A stretch of 64,000 nt of DNA from Aliivibrio finisterrensis_A (GTDB taxonomy: Bacteria > Pseudomonadota > Gammaproteobacteria > Enterobacterales > Vibrionaceae). The DNA lies in the NCBI RefSeq assembly GCF_004167675.1, contig NZ_SEZQ01000008.1. One strand, 5' to 3'. The notes under the pieces were generated by a model, which saw only the letters and a program-made list of their open reading frames with translations, was not told the origin of the DNA and did no database searches. Positions 16,900-24,851 of the stretch are shown piece after piece. Numbering within the stretch: position 1 is the first letter of the stretch; every line of letters begins with the position of its first letter. The translations under genes and the position numbers were made by a program.

Positions 16900-17931
16900 T
16901 TAAAACAACGTTAAACCAAAGGCTTTTTTTACATGATGTAAAACCTGATTCGACTCTTCTTGAGATTTCTCACTACCTTGTCGAAGGATCTCAATTAACT
17001 GCGCTTTATCTGAGATATACATTTCTCTTCGTTCGCGGATAGGTTTTAATATCTCTTGTAAACACTCTTCTAAGATTTTTTTAGTCGTGCCATCACCTAA
17101 ACCACCTTGTTGATACTGACTTTTTAGTTGTTGGGTATAAGCTGTATCGGGATGGAATGCATCTAAATAAGTAAATACGACATTACCCTCAACTTGGCCT
17201 GGATCTTCCACTCGCAAATGCATTGGATCGGTATACATTGCTTTTACCGCTTTCGATATGTCTTTTTCATTTGAACTTAAAAGAATGCAATTTCCCATAG
17301 ATTTGGACATTTTAGTTTTACCATCAGGGCTAGGTAAACGCGGCATCTTACTTAGTAACGGGCGACACTCAACCAAAACCTCTTCTTGAGCAATATGATT
17401 GAGTTTTCTCACGATTTCATTGGTTTGCTCAATCATAGGCAATTGATCGTCACCAACCGGGATTAAGGTTGCTTTAAACGCCGTAATGTCTGCTGCTTGG
17501 CTAATTGGATAAGTAAGAAAGCCGGTAGGGATAGAAGAACCAAATGATTTACTTGCGATTTCATTTTTAACTGTTGGATTTCGCTGTAAACGTGCAACTG
17601 ATACTAAGTTTGAATAGTACATCGTCAACTCTGACAACGCAGGGATTGCCGATTGCAAACAGATAGTTGTTTTTAAAGGGTCAATACCAACAGCAAGATA
17701 GTCAGCTACTACATTTAAAATATTAGATGATACTTTATGAGGATTATGACCATTGTCTGTCAGACCTTGTAGATCCGCAACAAGAATAGTTTGTTCATAT
17801 TGATGTTGTAACCCAACTCGCTGCTGTAAAGAGCCCACAAAATGCCCCAAATGTAGCTGACCTGTAGCTCTATCACCAGTTAGGATTTTTTCTTTTTGGT
17901 TTGAGTTATGCGTAGTGTTTTGATTTTTCAT
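16900..17931 (-). CDS. trpS: Tryptophanyl-tRNA synthetase, second (auxiliary) type
   Basis: This is a 343-residue class I aminoacyl-tRNA synthetase that charges tRNA-Trp. The ATP-binding HIGH-type motif appears as LHLGHFVG near residues 27-34, and the KMSKS loop is in GKTKMSKSMGN. The text ILTGDRATGQLHLGH, VARLQRNPTVK and FLTYPISQAADITAFKATLIPVGDDQ resembles TrpRS enzymes common in Firmicutes rather than the E. coli enzyme (which opens FSGAQPSGELTIGNY). It therefore looks like a second, laterally acquired or auxiliary enzyme. A 14-residue polar extension precedes the fold. The ribosome-binding site AGAGG is buried in a predicted stem in the leader, described separately. Confidence 0.93.
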   Translation of the reverse strand: MKNQNTTHNSNQKEKILTGDRATGQLHLGHFVGSLQQRVGLQHQYEQTILVADLQGLTDNGHNPHKVSSNILNVVADYLAVGIDPLKTTICLQSAIPALSELTMYYSNLVSVARLQRNPTVKNEIASKSFGSSIPTGFLTYPISQAADITAFKATLIPVGDDQLPMIEQTNEIVRKLNHIAQEEVLVECRPLLSKMPRLPSPDGKTKMSKSMGNCILLSSNEKDISKAVKAMYTDPMHLRVEDPGQVEGNVVFTYLDAFHPDTAYTQQLKSQYQQGGLGDGTTKKILEECLQEILKPIRERREMYISDKAQLIEILRQGSEKSQEESNQVLHHVKKAFGLTLF

Positions 17932-17984
17932 GATATTGCCTCTAGATAGTTAAACCATCGGAGACAAACATTGCGAGTATTCAT
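17928..17984 (-). CDS. Short upstream reading frame overlapping the trpS start
   Basis: This 18-codon frame (MNTRNVCLRWFNYLEAIS) ends in TGA, which overlaps the trpS ATG as ATGA. The arrangement is typical of translational coupling. Its own start is preceded by GGAAG seven bases upstream. It contains one Trp codon. The first five bases after ATTATG/CTTATG match the start of the other leader peptide, pointing to an internal duplication. Translation is inferred. Confidence 0.45.
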   Translation of the reverse strand: MNTRNVCLRWFNYLEAIS

Positions 17985-18002
17985 AAGTAGTCTTCCGACG
18001 GC
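17936..18002 (-). promoter_or_regulatory. Alternative RNA stems controlling the trpS ribosome-binding site
   Basis: In the trpS transcript two stems exclude each other. Stem 2:3 pairs CCGUCGGAAGAC (18001-17990) with GUCUCCGAUGG (17965-17955): eleven pairs and one bulged A. Stem 3:4 pairs UUGUCUC (17967-17961) with GAGGCAA (17942-17936), extended inside by GAUGGU/ACUAUC with a UUA loop. Stem 3:4 contains the trpS Shine-Dalgarno AGAGG (17943-17939). Segment 2 can alternatively pair with UUGGUGGC of the leader Trp codons (18059-18052; four Watson-Crick and four wobble pairs). No T run follows, so control at translation rather than termination is likely. Paired by eye. Confidence 0.65.
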
Positions 18003-18037
18003 TTTGAATATTTACATAGATGTGATTCAGCGCCGCT

Positions 18038-18091
18038 CTATAAAGTAGAACGCCACCAACAAATTGAGATGAATGTAACTTGAGTATTCAT
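18038..18091 (-). CDS. trpS leader peptide with tandem Trp codons
   Basis: This is a 17-residue frame, MNTQVTFISICWWRSTL, ending in TAG about 100 bases before trpS. Two adjacent UGG codons lie at 18058-18053. Tandem Trp codons in a short frame upstream of a Trp-related gene are the hallmark of ribosome-mediated attenuation (as in trpL). A further in-frame ATG is at 18097. The ribosome-binding site is weak (AAAG seven bases upstream). The codons overlap the sequence able to pair with segment 2 of the leader structure. Confidence 0.65.
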   Translation of the reverse strand: MNTQVTFISICWWRSTL

Positions 18092-18270
18092 AATCATGCT
18101 TTAAAACTATCACTCTAAAAGTGATCCCTCAAGCACTATTTCACATTGGAATAAGCTTTATAACTTTTTTTCATGTTCATTAAAGTTTGTCGATACCCTG
18201 TACGTGAGCCATACGTACTTAGCAACTAATAATGAGTAATTAGTGGAGTATTTAAAAAGCGTGATACAAA

Positions 18271-18480
18271 TTAAAACGAAATTGAAAAATCACCAATGCG
18301 CTGATTATAACTATTGGTAATACTTCCTTTGCCTGTCTCTTCACAATATGAAAAATCAATATCAAGTGAGTCTAGCTCACCTTTCATTAGTATGTTACGT
18401 AATAAAACATCACTGTTTAGTTGGTGAATTAACGCGTCCCATGAAACATTATTTTTGAAAATAGTAAAATTTACTTTCAT
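18271..18480 (-). CDS. Hypothetical small protein (69 residues)
   Basis: This 69-residue soluble protein was not recognised. It opens MKVNFTIFKNNVSWDALIHQL and ends GSITNSYNQRIGDFSISF, with acidic character and no signal or membrane segment. The start has AAAGG seven bases upstream, which supports expression. It lies between the trpS leader and the cold-shock gene on the same strand, with gaps of about 170 and 240 bases. It is therefore probably its own unit. Confidence 0.55.
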   Translation of the reverse strand: MKVNFTIFKNNVSWDALIHQLNSDVLLRNILMKGELDSLDIDFSYCEETGKGSITNSYNQRIGDFSISF

Positions 18481-18720
18481 TAAGTACCTTTAGGTTTTAT
18501 AGAAATTATTTATAAATAGAGTAATTGATTGATGTTACAGAAAAATGATTGGATTAAAACTAGGATGGTAGAGGTAACTAAGAGATGTTATGACAAGTAC
18601 AAAACAGGAGCAGATGTTTGAAATGTTGATATCTTACAAAGTAGAACTAAATCGAGTATTAATAAAACATTTAAAAGTAGCGCAAACGGTACGAATACCC
18701 TTTGCGCAACTTATTTGAAA

Positions 18721-18930
18721 TTAAGCAGCTACAACGTTAGCAGCTTGAGGACCTTTTTGGCCTTGCTCAACTTCAAAAGAAACTTTTTGGCCTTCAGCAA
18801 GAGTTTTGAAACCCTCTGAAGCGATAGCACGGAAATGTACGAATACGTCAGCGCCGCCGTTATCTTGAGTGATAAAACCGAAACCTTTTTCTTCGTTAAA
18901 CCACTTAACGATACCAGTTGTTTTAGACAT
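18721..18930 (-). CDS. CspA-family cold-shock protein
   Basis: This 69-residue protein is a complete cold-shock domain, an OB-fold RNA/DNA chaperone. RNP1 is KGFGFI (within [17 protein letters not shown]) and RNP2 is VFVHF. The length equals E. coli CspA (70). It binds single-stranded RNA and prevents secondary structure. A long leader of about 175 bases precedes it, as is usual for cold-induced csp genes, and a sigma-70-type promoter is visible upstream. Which paralogue it corresponds to cannot be told from this window. Confidence 0.95.
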
Positions 18931-19103
18931 GTAATGTCCCTTATATATTTAAATTCATAAAAAATCGCATAATGCGATACGCTTAGAGCTTGAATTATTA
19001 AATGTGACGAAAAGATAAGGGAAACACTGAGAATAACGACATTACGAAGAAATACTAAGGCTTACTTTACTTGATGTTCATTAACAACTCTGAGCAACAG
19101 AGC

Positions 19104-19138
19104 GAGAGAGATAATACCCTAGAACCAAGCATTGTAAA
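19104..19138 (-). promoter_or_regulatory. Putative promoter and start of the long csp leader
   Basis: On the csp strand, -35 TTTACA (19138-19133) and -10 TATTAT (19116-19111) are 16 bases apart. Transcription would begin near 19104, giving a leader of about 175 bases before the csp start at 18930, typical of cold-shock mRNAs. The rest of the gap to 19432 shows no gene. Confidence 0.55.
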
Positions 19139-19432
19139 GGTATTTCTTCATGAAACGGTTAAAATTTGTACAAACAAGAGTTACCAACCACACTTTTAGA
19201 TAAATAAATTAAACTATCAACTTGATTAACATCATTTATATCAAAGATCACAGTTCCAATTTACTCGTCCATTCACTGCCATCTAGCTGTCTTCGTATTG
19301 CCACATAATACCTATATGCTCTTATAATCGTAATCTAACATTACGGATAAAAGCGATTAAATTGGGACTCTCTTTAGATATGATGACGTTATTAAGTAGT
19401 CATTATAATCCTATTTCACGGAGTATTTAAGC

Positions 19433-19648
19433 ATGAAAAAAATTGTCCCATTCATCATCCTCGCCTTTTTTAGCTTGCGTTTATTTGCTTCTGTCGGCCC
19501 TCATATTCAACAGTTAGAGCATGATAGCTTCACTATTTTACGCTCTGCGCTTATTGTAGGCGCACTCTGTTTTATCGTGTCATTGATTATTAAAAAGTTT
19601 AAGAAACCTGCCCCAATAGCGATAAAATCTGAAGACGACATAAATTAA
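19433..19648 (+). CDS. Small membrane protein (71 residues)
   Basis: This is a 71-residue protein with a possible signal segment (MKKIVPFIILAFFSLRLFAS) followed by a short loop and a second hydrophobic helix (ILRSALIVGALCFIVSLII). It ends with a basic patch (KKFKKP) and an acidic tail. The start carries CGGAGTATTTAAGC, a good GGAG ribosome-binding site. I do not recognise a family. It is monocistronic with a strong terminator directly after it. Confidence 0.6.
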   Translation: MKKIVPFIILAFFSLRLFASVGPHIQQLEHDSFTILRSALIVGALCFIVSLIIKKFKKPAPIAIKSEDDIN

Positions 19649-19655
19649 TGCAAAA

Positions 19656-19685
19656 AAAAGAGTGACCATTTAAGTCACTCTTTTA
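19656..19685. terminator. Bidirectional terminator between the small membrane protein and mscS-type genes
   Basis: An 11-base perfect stem (AAAAGAGTGAC / GTCACTCTTTT) with a seven-base loop starts eight bases after the stop codon at 19648. Confidence 0.85.
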
Positions 19686-19725
19686 CATTCACCTTTTCTA
19701 TTTATACCCTTCGGGATAAGTAGTT

Positions 19726-19753
19726 GATCAAATACTTATGTAGATTGGTATTA
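19726..19753. repeat. Solo end of the hairpin MITE family, abutting a stop codon
   Basis: TGATCAAATACTTATGTAG followed by ATTGGTATTA matches the right terminal repeat of the MITE at 48990-49151. The final TTA is the stop codon of the mscS-type gene on the minus strand. Confidence 0.6.
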
Positions 19754-21355
19754 CGCTTCGTGCTTATAAATATGCAGATCACGTTGTGGGAATGGAATAC
19801 TCACACCTTCTGCATCTAAACGTTTCTTAACCGTTTCAGTTACTTCCCAGTACACATCCCAGTAATCATCTGTTTTAACCCAAGGGCGAACAATAAAGTC
19901 CACTGACGATTCATTTAATGTATGTAATTTCACCATAGGTTCTGGTGTTTTTAGTACTAATGGGTGGCTCTCTAGGATATTAGTAAAGATGGCTTTTGCT
20001 TTTTCAATATCATCTTGATAACCAATACCAAATACCATGTCTACACGGCGCTCAGTTTCGATTGTTACGTTCTTAATCACATCACCCCAAATCTTATTGT
20101 TTGGGAAAATTAAGTTTTGGTTATCTACCGTTTTGATTGTTGTAGATACAAGATTCATACGGTTAACTTTACCTACGATACCACCAAGGTCAACCAAATC
20201 ACCCACATCAAATGGACGATAAATCAGAATCATCATTCCAGAAGCAAAGTTAGATAGCGTGTCTTTTAATGCAAAACCAATAACCACACCTGCAACACCA
20301 AAACCAGTTAACAGTGGGCCCAAATTAATGCCAATTTGAGATAACGCAATCAAGATACCGATCATCATGACGAACTTTGAGCCCATGGACACAAAGAACT
20401 CCTGCATTAACTTACTGAACTTCATTTTAGAATGAGAAACACTTTTCTTAATTGCTGTTTTAGCAAGTCGAGAAAGGAAACTTGTCACCCAAAGAATAAG
20501 CGAGAAAATAACTAATTTAACAATAATTGATGGCGCATTCTCTACCGCCCAATCTTTAAAACGAGTAATCCACTCTTCTGTTAAACCATAAGCAACGCCA
20601 ATGTCCAATACATCGCTGTTAATATCGCCCGTTACAGAGAAAATAAGCTGTTTATACTCTGTAATATCAATATTATTTTGCTCCATTAATGCCGTTGTTA
20701 CTTCTAAACTCGCAATCATTAATGAAACTCGTTCAGACAAGTTCGTTGCATCTTGCGTTAGCAGTTCTTTCTTCTCTATTGACGCATATTGCATACGCTT
20801 CGCAATATCTGCTTTTTGTGATTCAAGATAATGAATAATGTTTGCCAATAAATCAGCACGATTTGTTAGTTCTTTTAAAATGGCTGTTTTTTCTTTGGCG
20901 AAATCAATATTTAACGTTTCACCCCATGATAATGTTTTGAATGCTTCTTCATAATACATATCCATGATGCCAAGACGTTTTTGTGCAGCAAATTCTAAAT
21001 CGTCTTTCTCATCGCCTTTCGCTTTACGGACTGCTTTAGTCAATTCAACCAAATCTTGATGACTTAGTTGTAATAACTCGCCCATAAGGACCATCTCTGA
21101 ACGAACAACAACATCAAGCCCTTTAGCTCTTGGGTTTTCTTGCAACTGTAATTCAATATCCGCTCGAACTTTGTCATTTTTACGACGTAACACATCTTCA
21201 AAAAACAATTTATCGGCAGGATCAGCAGTAGATAACTGTACTAATCTTTCTTTTAACTCTTGTTGAACCTTAACCATGCTATCAACTGATTGAGCATAGG
21301 CTGAAGCCATCATACTCATCATTAATAACAAAGCGGCAAAATACTTCTTAATCAT
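19751..21355 (-). CDS. MscS-family mechanosensitive channel with signal peptide and periplasmic region
   Basis: This is a 534-residue inner-membrane channel of the MscS superfamily. It is cleaved or anchored by an N-terminal hydrophobic segment (YFAALLLMMSMMASAYAQ). A long helical periplasmic region follows (residues about 25-270), then membrane helices and the pore helix (GPLLTGFGVAGVVIGFALKDTLSNFASGMMILI), and the cytoplasmic beta domain (FDVGDLVDLGGIVGKV). The C-terminus has the vestibule segment ending FPQRDLHIY. The family opens under membrane tension to relieve osmotic shock. The start at 21355 is chosen because the signal peptide begins there; an earlier ATG at 21412 adds an unrelated leader. 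It stands alone on this strand. Confidence 0.9.
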   Translation of the reverse strand: MIKKYFAALLLMMSMMASAYAQSVDSMVKVQQELKERLVQLSTADPADKLFFEDVLRRKNDKVRADIELQLQENPRAKGLDVVVRSEMVLMGELLQLSHQDLVELTKAVRKAKGDEKDDLEFAAQKRLGIMDMYYEEAFKTLSWGETLNIDFAKEKTAILKELTNRADLLANIIHYLESQKADIAKRMQYASIEKKELLTQDATNLSERVSLMIASLEVTTALMEQNNIDITEYKQLIFSVTGDINSDVLDIGVAYGLTEEWITRFKDWAVENAPSIIVKLVIFSLILWVTSFLSRLAKTAIKKSVSHSKMKFSKLMQEFFVSMGSKFVMMIGILIALSQIGINLGPLLTGFGVAGVVIGFALKDTLSNFASGMMILIYRPFDVGDLVDLGGIVGKVNRMNLVSTTIKTVDNQNLIFPNNKIWGDVIKNVTIETERRVDMVFGIGYQDDIEKAKAIFTNILESHPLVLKTPEPMVKLHTLNESSVDFIVRPWVKTDDYWDVYWEVTETVKKRLDAEGVSIPFPQRDLHIYKHEA

Positions 21356-21548
21356 AAAAAACGTCCTATATAAATCATGACCATATAATAATTGATGCCC
21401 ATCCATTCTCATTCATAACAATTACAAATAATAGTATTGAATGATGAAAGCTTGTTCATTTGTTGAGAATTTGTGATGCAAAAAGTATCTATTTGATTTT
21501 ATATATTCACTTTTTTGTTTTTACTCTGAGAATTTATTGTATAAAAAA

Positions 21549-21574
21549 AGGCGCAGCCACAAAGTGGATACGCC
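21549..21574 (-). terminator. Terminator of the FMN reductase gene
   Basis: On the minus strand GGCGTATCCAC / GTGGCTGCGCC forms an imperfect stem with a TTT loop and is followed by seven T residues. It sits 20 bases past the stop codon. Confidence 0.65.
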
Positions 21575-21593
21575 CTCGTCTTTCTCTGAAATT

Positions 21594-22115
21594 TTATAAT
21601 GCCGACATGATCGTTTTTAGTTCAGCATTCAACTCTTCGTTACGTAACTCACCTTTTTCCATATCAAAGTTATCATAAAAACTAGGTACCGAAAGTGAGC
21701 CCTTAACCTCTGCTGCAAAGTAAGGAGCAGAGCCTGTAGCCGCAGCAAGTACTGTTGCTGCACCACCAGGGCCAGGTGATGTTGCTAGCATAATGACAGG
21801 CTTGCCTTGGTAGACTTTCATATCGATACGAGAAGTCCAATCAAACACGTTTTTAAATGCTGCAGCATAAGATCCATTGTGTTCAGCATAAGAAATAACA
21901 ACAGCATCAGCTTCACCAATTTTTTGGAAAAAACGTTTTGCTTGCTCTGGCTGACCTAACTCTTTTTCTTTGTCTTCACTGAAGATAGGCATTTCGAAAT
22001 CATTTAAATCAAGAACCTCAACCTCAGCATTTGCCACAAGGCCTGCTGCATACGTTGCTAATTGTTTGTTAATTGATGTTGAACTACTGCTTGCTGCTAA
22101 TGCTAAAATTTTCAT
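21594..22115 (-). CDS. NADPH-dependent FMN reductase family protein
   Basis: This is a 173-residue flavodoxin-fold oxidoreductase. The phosphate-binding loop is LALAASSSSTSINKQL at the N-terminus. The isoalloxazine-contacting stretch is SYAEHNGSYAAAFKNVFDW, and TSPGPGGAATVLAA is the second loop. Relatives (azoreductase, ChrR, SsuE types) reduce FMN, quinones or azo compounds with NAD(P)H. It is divergent from a LysR-type gene at 22293, which probably regulates it. The true substrate is not evident. Confidence 0.87.
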   Translation of the reverse strand: MKILALAASSSSTSINKQLATYAAGLVANAEVEVLDLNDFEMPIFSEDKEKELGQPEQAKRFFQKIGEADAVVISYAEHNGSYAAAFKNVFDWTSRIDMKVYQGKPVIMLATSPGPGGAATVLAAATGSAPYFAAEVKGSLSVPSFYDNFDMEKGELRNEELNAELKTIMSAL

Positions 22116-22292
22116 AGGGATACCTTCATAATCTATTTAAGTAAAAAGAGTAGTTAATGCTCTGCTCTTTTCAAATTTATTGTTCTTGTTTGCGATGGAG
22201 TAACTATAATTCATCCACAAACTTTAATTAATAGCCTAAATGTGCAATGATTGTTTCCATATGACTCGTAATAAAAGTGTGAGTAAGTAAAT

Positions 22293-23195
22293 ATGGCTTT
22301 TAATTCAGCACTATTTGATGGCATGGTTATTTTTGTTGAAGTTGTTACTAGTGGCAGTTTTACGCAAGCAGCATTAAACAGTGGGCATTCAACTTCCTAC
22401 ATTAGTAAGGAAATCGGGAAACTAGAAGAGCGCTTAGGTGTACGTCTGCTTCACCGCACAACTCGAACTTTGCGTCTAACTCCTGAAGGAGAGATCTACT
22501 TTCAACAATGCCAACAACTGATCGAAGATGCACAAATGGCTGAAAATTCAATTTCCGGACAGCAAGAAAAGCCGAAAGGTCGATTAAAAGTCAGTTGCCC
22601 TGTTGGGTTTGCCCTTTCTCGTTTACGCCCAATTCTTGGTAAATTTACAGATTTATACCCAGATATCACACTTGAATTAGACTTAAATGATAGAAAAATT
22701 GATATCGTTGCAGAAGGGTTTGATATGGCACTCCGAGCATCACATCAACTTGAAGATTCGAGCTTGATCAGCCGTCGATTTTTACGCTCAAGAGCCGTCA
22801 CTATTGCGTCTCCAGATTATTTAAAAAAGCACGGAGCACCGCTGCATCCCAATGAATTATCAAAACATAAAACCATTGGTTATGCGTATGTAAAACAAGG
22901 CGCGGTTTGGGATTTTGTAGATAAAGACAGTCACCCAATTGCGGTTCCATTGCAATGTCAGGTCATCACTAATAATTCATTTATGGAGTTATCATTATGT
23001 TTGGCAGGGCAAGGGATTACACGCATCCCTCATTTTCATTTAACCGATGAATTAGAAACAGGAAGACTGGTGGAGCTATTTGCTGATTACCCTGAATTAA
23101 CCATTGATATCTTCATGGTTTATCCTAGTCGTAAACACATGTCAGCCAAGGTACGTTGCTTTATGGACTTTATTTGCGAGCACCTTGGCGAATAA
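22293..23195 (+). CDS. LysR-family transcriptional regulator
   Basis: This is a 300-residue LysR-type regulator with a canonical winged HTH (VEVVTSGSFTQAALNSGHSTSYISKEIGKLEERLGVRLLHRTTR, residues about 12-55). The effector domain starts with GRLKVSCPVGFALSRLRPIL and continues with GFDMALRASHQLEDSSLISRR, the AaeR/DmlR-like branch. It is divergent from the FMN reductase gene, with 177 bases between starts. The likely role is induction of that gene by an electrophile or quinone-like signal, which is inference only. Confidence 0.88.
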   Translation: MAFNSALFDGMVIFVEVVTSGSFTQAALNSGHSTSYISKEIGKLEERLGVRLLHRTTRTLRLTPEGEIYFQQCQQLIEDAQMAENSISGQQEKPKGRLKVSCPVGFALSRLRPILGKFTDLYPDITLELDLNDRKIDIVAEGFDMALRASHQLEDSSLISRRFLRSRAVTIASPDYLKKHGAPLHPNELSKHKTIGYAYVKQGAVWDFVDKDSHPIAVPLQCQVITNNSFMELSLCLAGQGITRIPHFHLTDELETGRLVELFADYPELTIDIFMVYPSRKHMSAKVRCFMDFICEHLGE

Positions 23196-23206
23196 ATGAT
23201 GCCTAT

Positions 23207-24064
23207 TTAAGAGACGTTATTTGCATATTCTTCTAATAGTGTTTCGAAACGATCTAAGCCTCTTAATGGGTCAAAGTCTGTCTCTTCTAATACAAGTTCA
23301 CGCATAGAAGTACTTGCCTCAATAGAACGTTGCAAGTCATCAATGGCTTGCACTTCAGCCCCTAATTGCGCATACGCACATGCTCGTTGGAATAGCGCGT
23401 GTGCATTTTGATCATCCACTTCTAAAACACGATTACATAAGTTCAACGCCCAATGGAATTCACGCATCTCCATTGCCGCATCCGCTTTATAGGTTAATGC
23501 TTCTAAATCACCCGGTCTTACTTTTAGAATCTCATCGTAAATATCCATTTTCTGTTCCGGTGTTTGAACACTTTGAGCTCTCAACCATAAGTTATGAACT
23601 TCATTGATGATTTCAATTTCACGGTTATTCTCAGTGATAATTCGCGTTTTACGCTTTAGATCTCGCTCTAACGCTACAAATTTTTTCTCATAATCTTGGG
23701 CGATTTTATTGAGCTGCTTATCTGCCATCTCTTTGGTATTTTGCTTCATCTCTCTTAATGATTGCCATCCAATCAACGCAATAAGAGAAGCCACCGCCGC
23801 AATGACATAGAAAAAGTACGTTACCGTTGTATTGGAGTAATTTAATGATTTATCAGCAACCGCTAGCTCACGGTCGGTAATTTGAATAGTTAAACGTCGC
23901 TCTAGGTCTTGTTGTTCAGTACGCAAAGCCTTCAGCTCATCTAAAATATAACGTTCCATTAATGGACGATCTAAATACTCTTGTTCTGAATAAGTCACTT
24001 CCTCTGCCTGTAATGACAGTGAAGTAAAAAGAGTGATGAGAAGCAAAAAGAAGTGTCGATACAT
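23207..24064 (-). CDS. Membrane-anchored TPR protein
   Basis: This is a 285-residue protein. It has a cleavable signal (FFLLLITLFTSLSLQA) and a periplasmic stretch rich in charged helices (MERYILDELKALRTEQQDLERRL). One transmembrane helix follows (TYFFYVIAAVASLIALIGW), then a coiled-coil (TKEMADKQLNKIAQDYEKKF) and a cytoplasmic C-terminus with TPR-like helices (LEALTYKADAAMEMREFHWALNLCNRVLEV). It looks like a scaffold with sequence-unspecific protein contacts. The start at 24064 has AAGGG seven bases upstream; an earlier in-frame ATG would add an odd leader. Its 3' end converges on the LysR gene. Function unknown. Confidence 0.75.
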   Translation of the reverse strand: MYRHFFLLLITLFTSLSLQAEEVTYSEQEYLDRPLMERYILDELKALRTEQQDLERRLTIQITDRELAVADKSLNYSNTTVTYFFYVIAAVASLIALIGWQSLREMKQNTKEMADKQLNKIAQDYEKKFVALERDLKRKTRIITENNREIEIINEVHNLWLRAQSVQTPEQKMDIYDEILKVRPGDLEALTYKADAAMEMREFHWALNLCNRVLEVDDQNAHALFQRACAYAQLGAEVQAIDDLQRSIEASTSMRELVLEETDFDPLRGLDRFETLLEEYANNVS

Positions 24065-24155
24065 AAGGATACCCTTGTTAATCGTGTATTTAGAAGTGAT
24101 ATACATAAAGATAACACATCCAAGACAGCAACACCCGATTAACAAAGAAAACCAA

Positions 24156-24743
24156 TTAAAAACCCATCACCATAGAGCCGACAAGTAAACCTGCCATACT
24201 GTAGTTAAAAAACTTTAAATGCTTCGGTGTTTTTAATCTCTTTTGTAACTCTTTACCCGCAACGGTCCAAAAACTAACGGTAGGCACATTAATACAAATA
24301 AACACAAATGCGATTAGAAACACACTAAACATATCTGCACTGGTCGCGTAAATACTCATGACAGATAATGCCATTGACCACCCTTTTGGATTTATCCACT
24401 GAAAGCTTGCCGCTTGTAAAAACGACATTGGCTTATAGTCTCCATTAATATTATCAACGGGTTTACTGCTCGCAATTTTATACGCCAGATAAAGTAAATA
24501 CGCCGCACTGATGATCTGCAATGCCATCTCTAATTGAGGGTAAGTATGAAAAATTTGAACTAAACCAAACCCAACTAAAACCAACATAAAGGCAAAACCA
24601 AATATCACTCCAAGCATGTGTGGAATCGTACGAACAAAGCCAACGTTCGCTCCTGAAGTCATCAACATAATGTTATTTGGCCCAGGCGTAAACGCGCCAA
24701 CAAAAGCAAATGTGGTTAAAGCAAGTAAATAGGTGTAATCCAT
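24156..24743 (-). CDS. LysE/RhtB-family amino acid exporter
   Basis: This is a membrane protein of about 195 residues with six predicted helices. It opens YLLALTTFAFVGAFTPGPNNIMLMTSGAN, containing the family signature GPNN in the first loop, and has WINPKGW in the middle. LysE/RhtB proteins export amino acids such as homoserine, threonine, leucine or lysine. Two ATGs, at 24752 and 24743, are in frame; the second has the better spacing to AAGA and begins directly at the helix. It is divergent from an Lrp-type regulator, a common exporter/regulator pair. Confidence 0.87.
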   Translation of the reverse strand: MDYTYLLALTTFAFVGAFTPGPNNIMLMTSGANVGFVRTIPHMLGVIFGFAFMLVLVGFGLVQIFHTYPQLEMALQIISAAYLLYLAYKIASSKPVDNINGDYKPMSFLQAASFQWINPKGWSMALSVMSIYATSADMFSVFLIAFVFICINVPTVSFWTVAGKELQKRLKTPKHLKFFNYSMAGLLVGSMVMGF

Positions 24744-24851
24744 AATAAGCATCTTATAAAAATAAATTCTGCTTGTATCTTAATGCGAGACTGAGTAAAT
24801 TTTCTGTCTATATTTGTTTAAAATAAAATTAATGCGCAAGGATTGGTTGCA

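Noticed and set aside
18200..18218. TrpR operator upstream of trpS
   Set aside because: GTAC half-sites are spaced by 11 rather than 10 bases and lack the CTAG core, so it is kept only as an unassigned inverted repeat.
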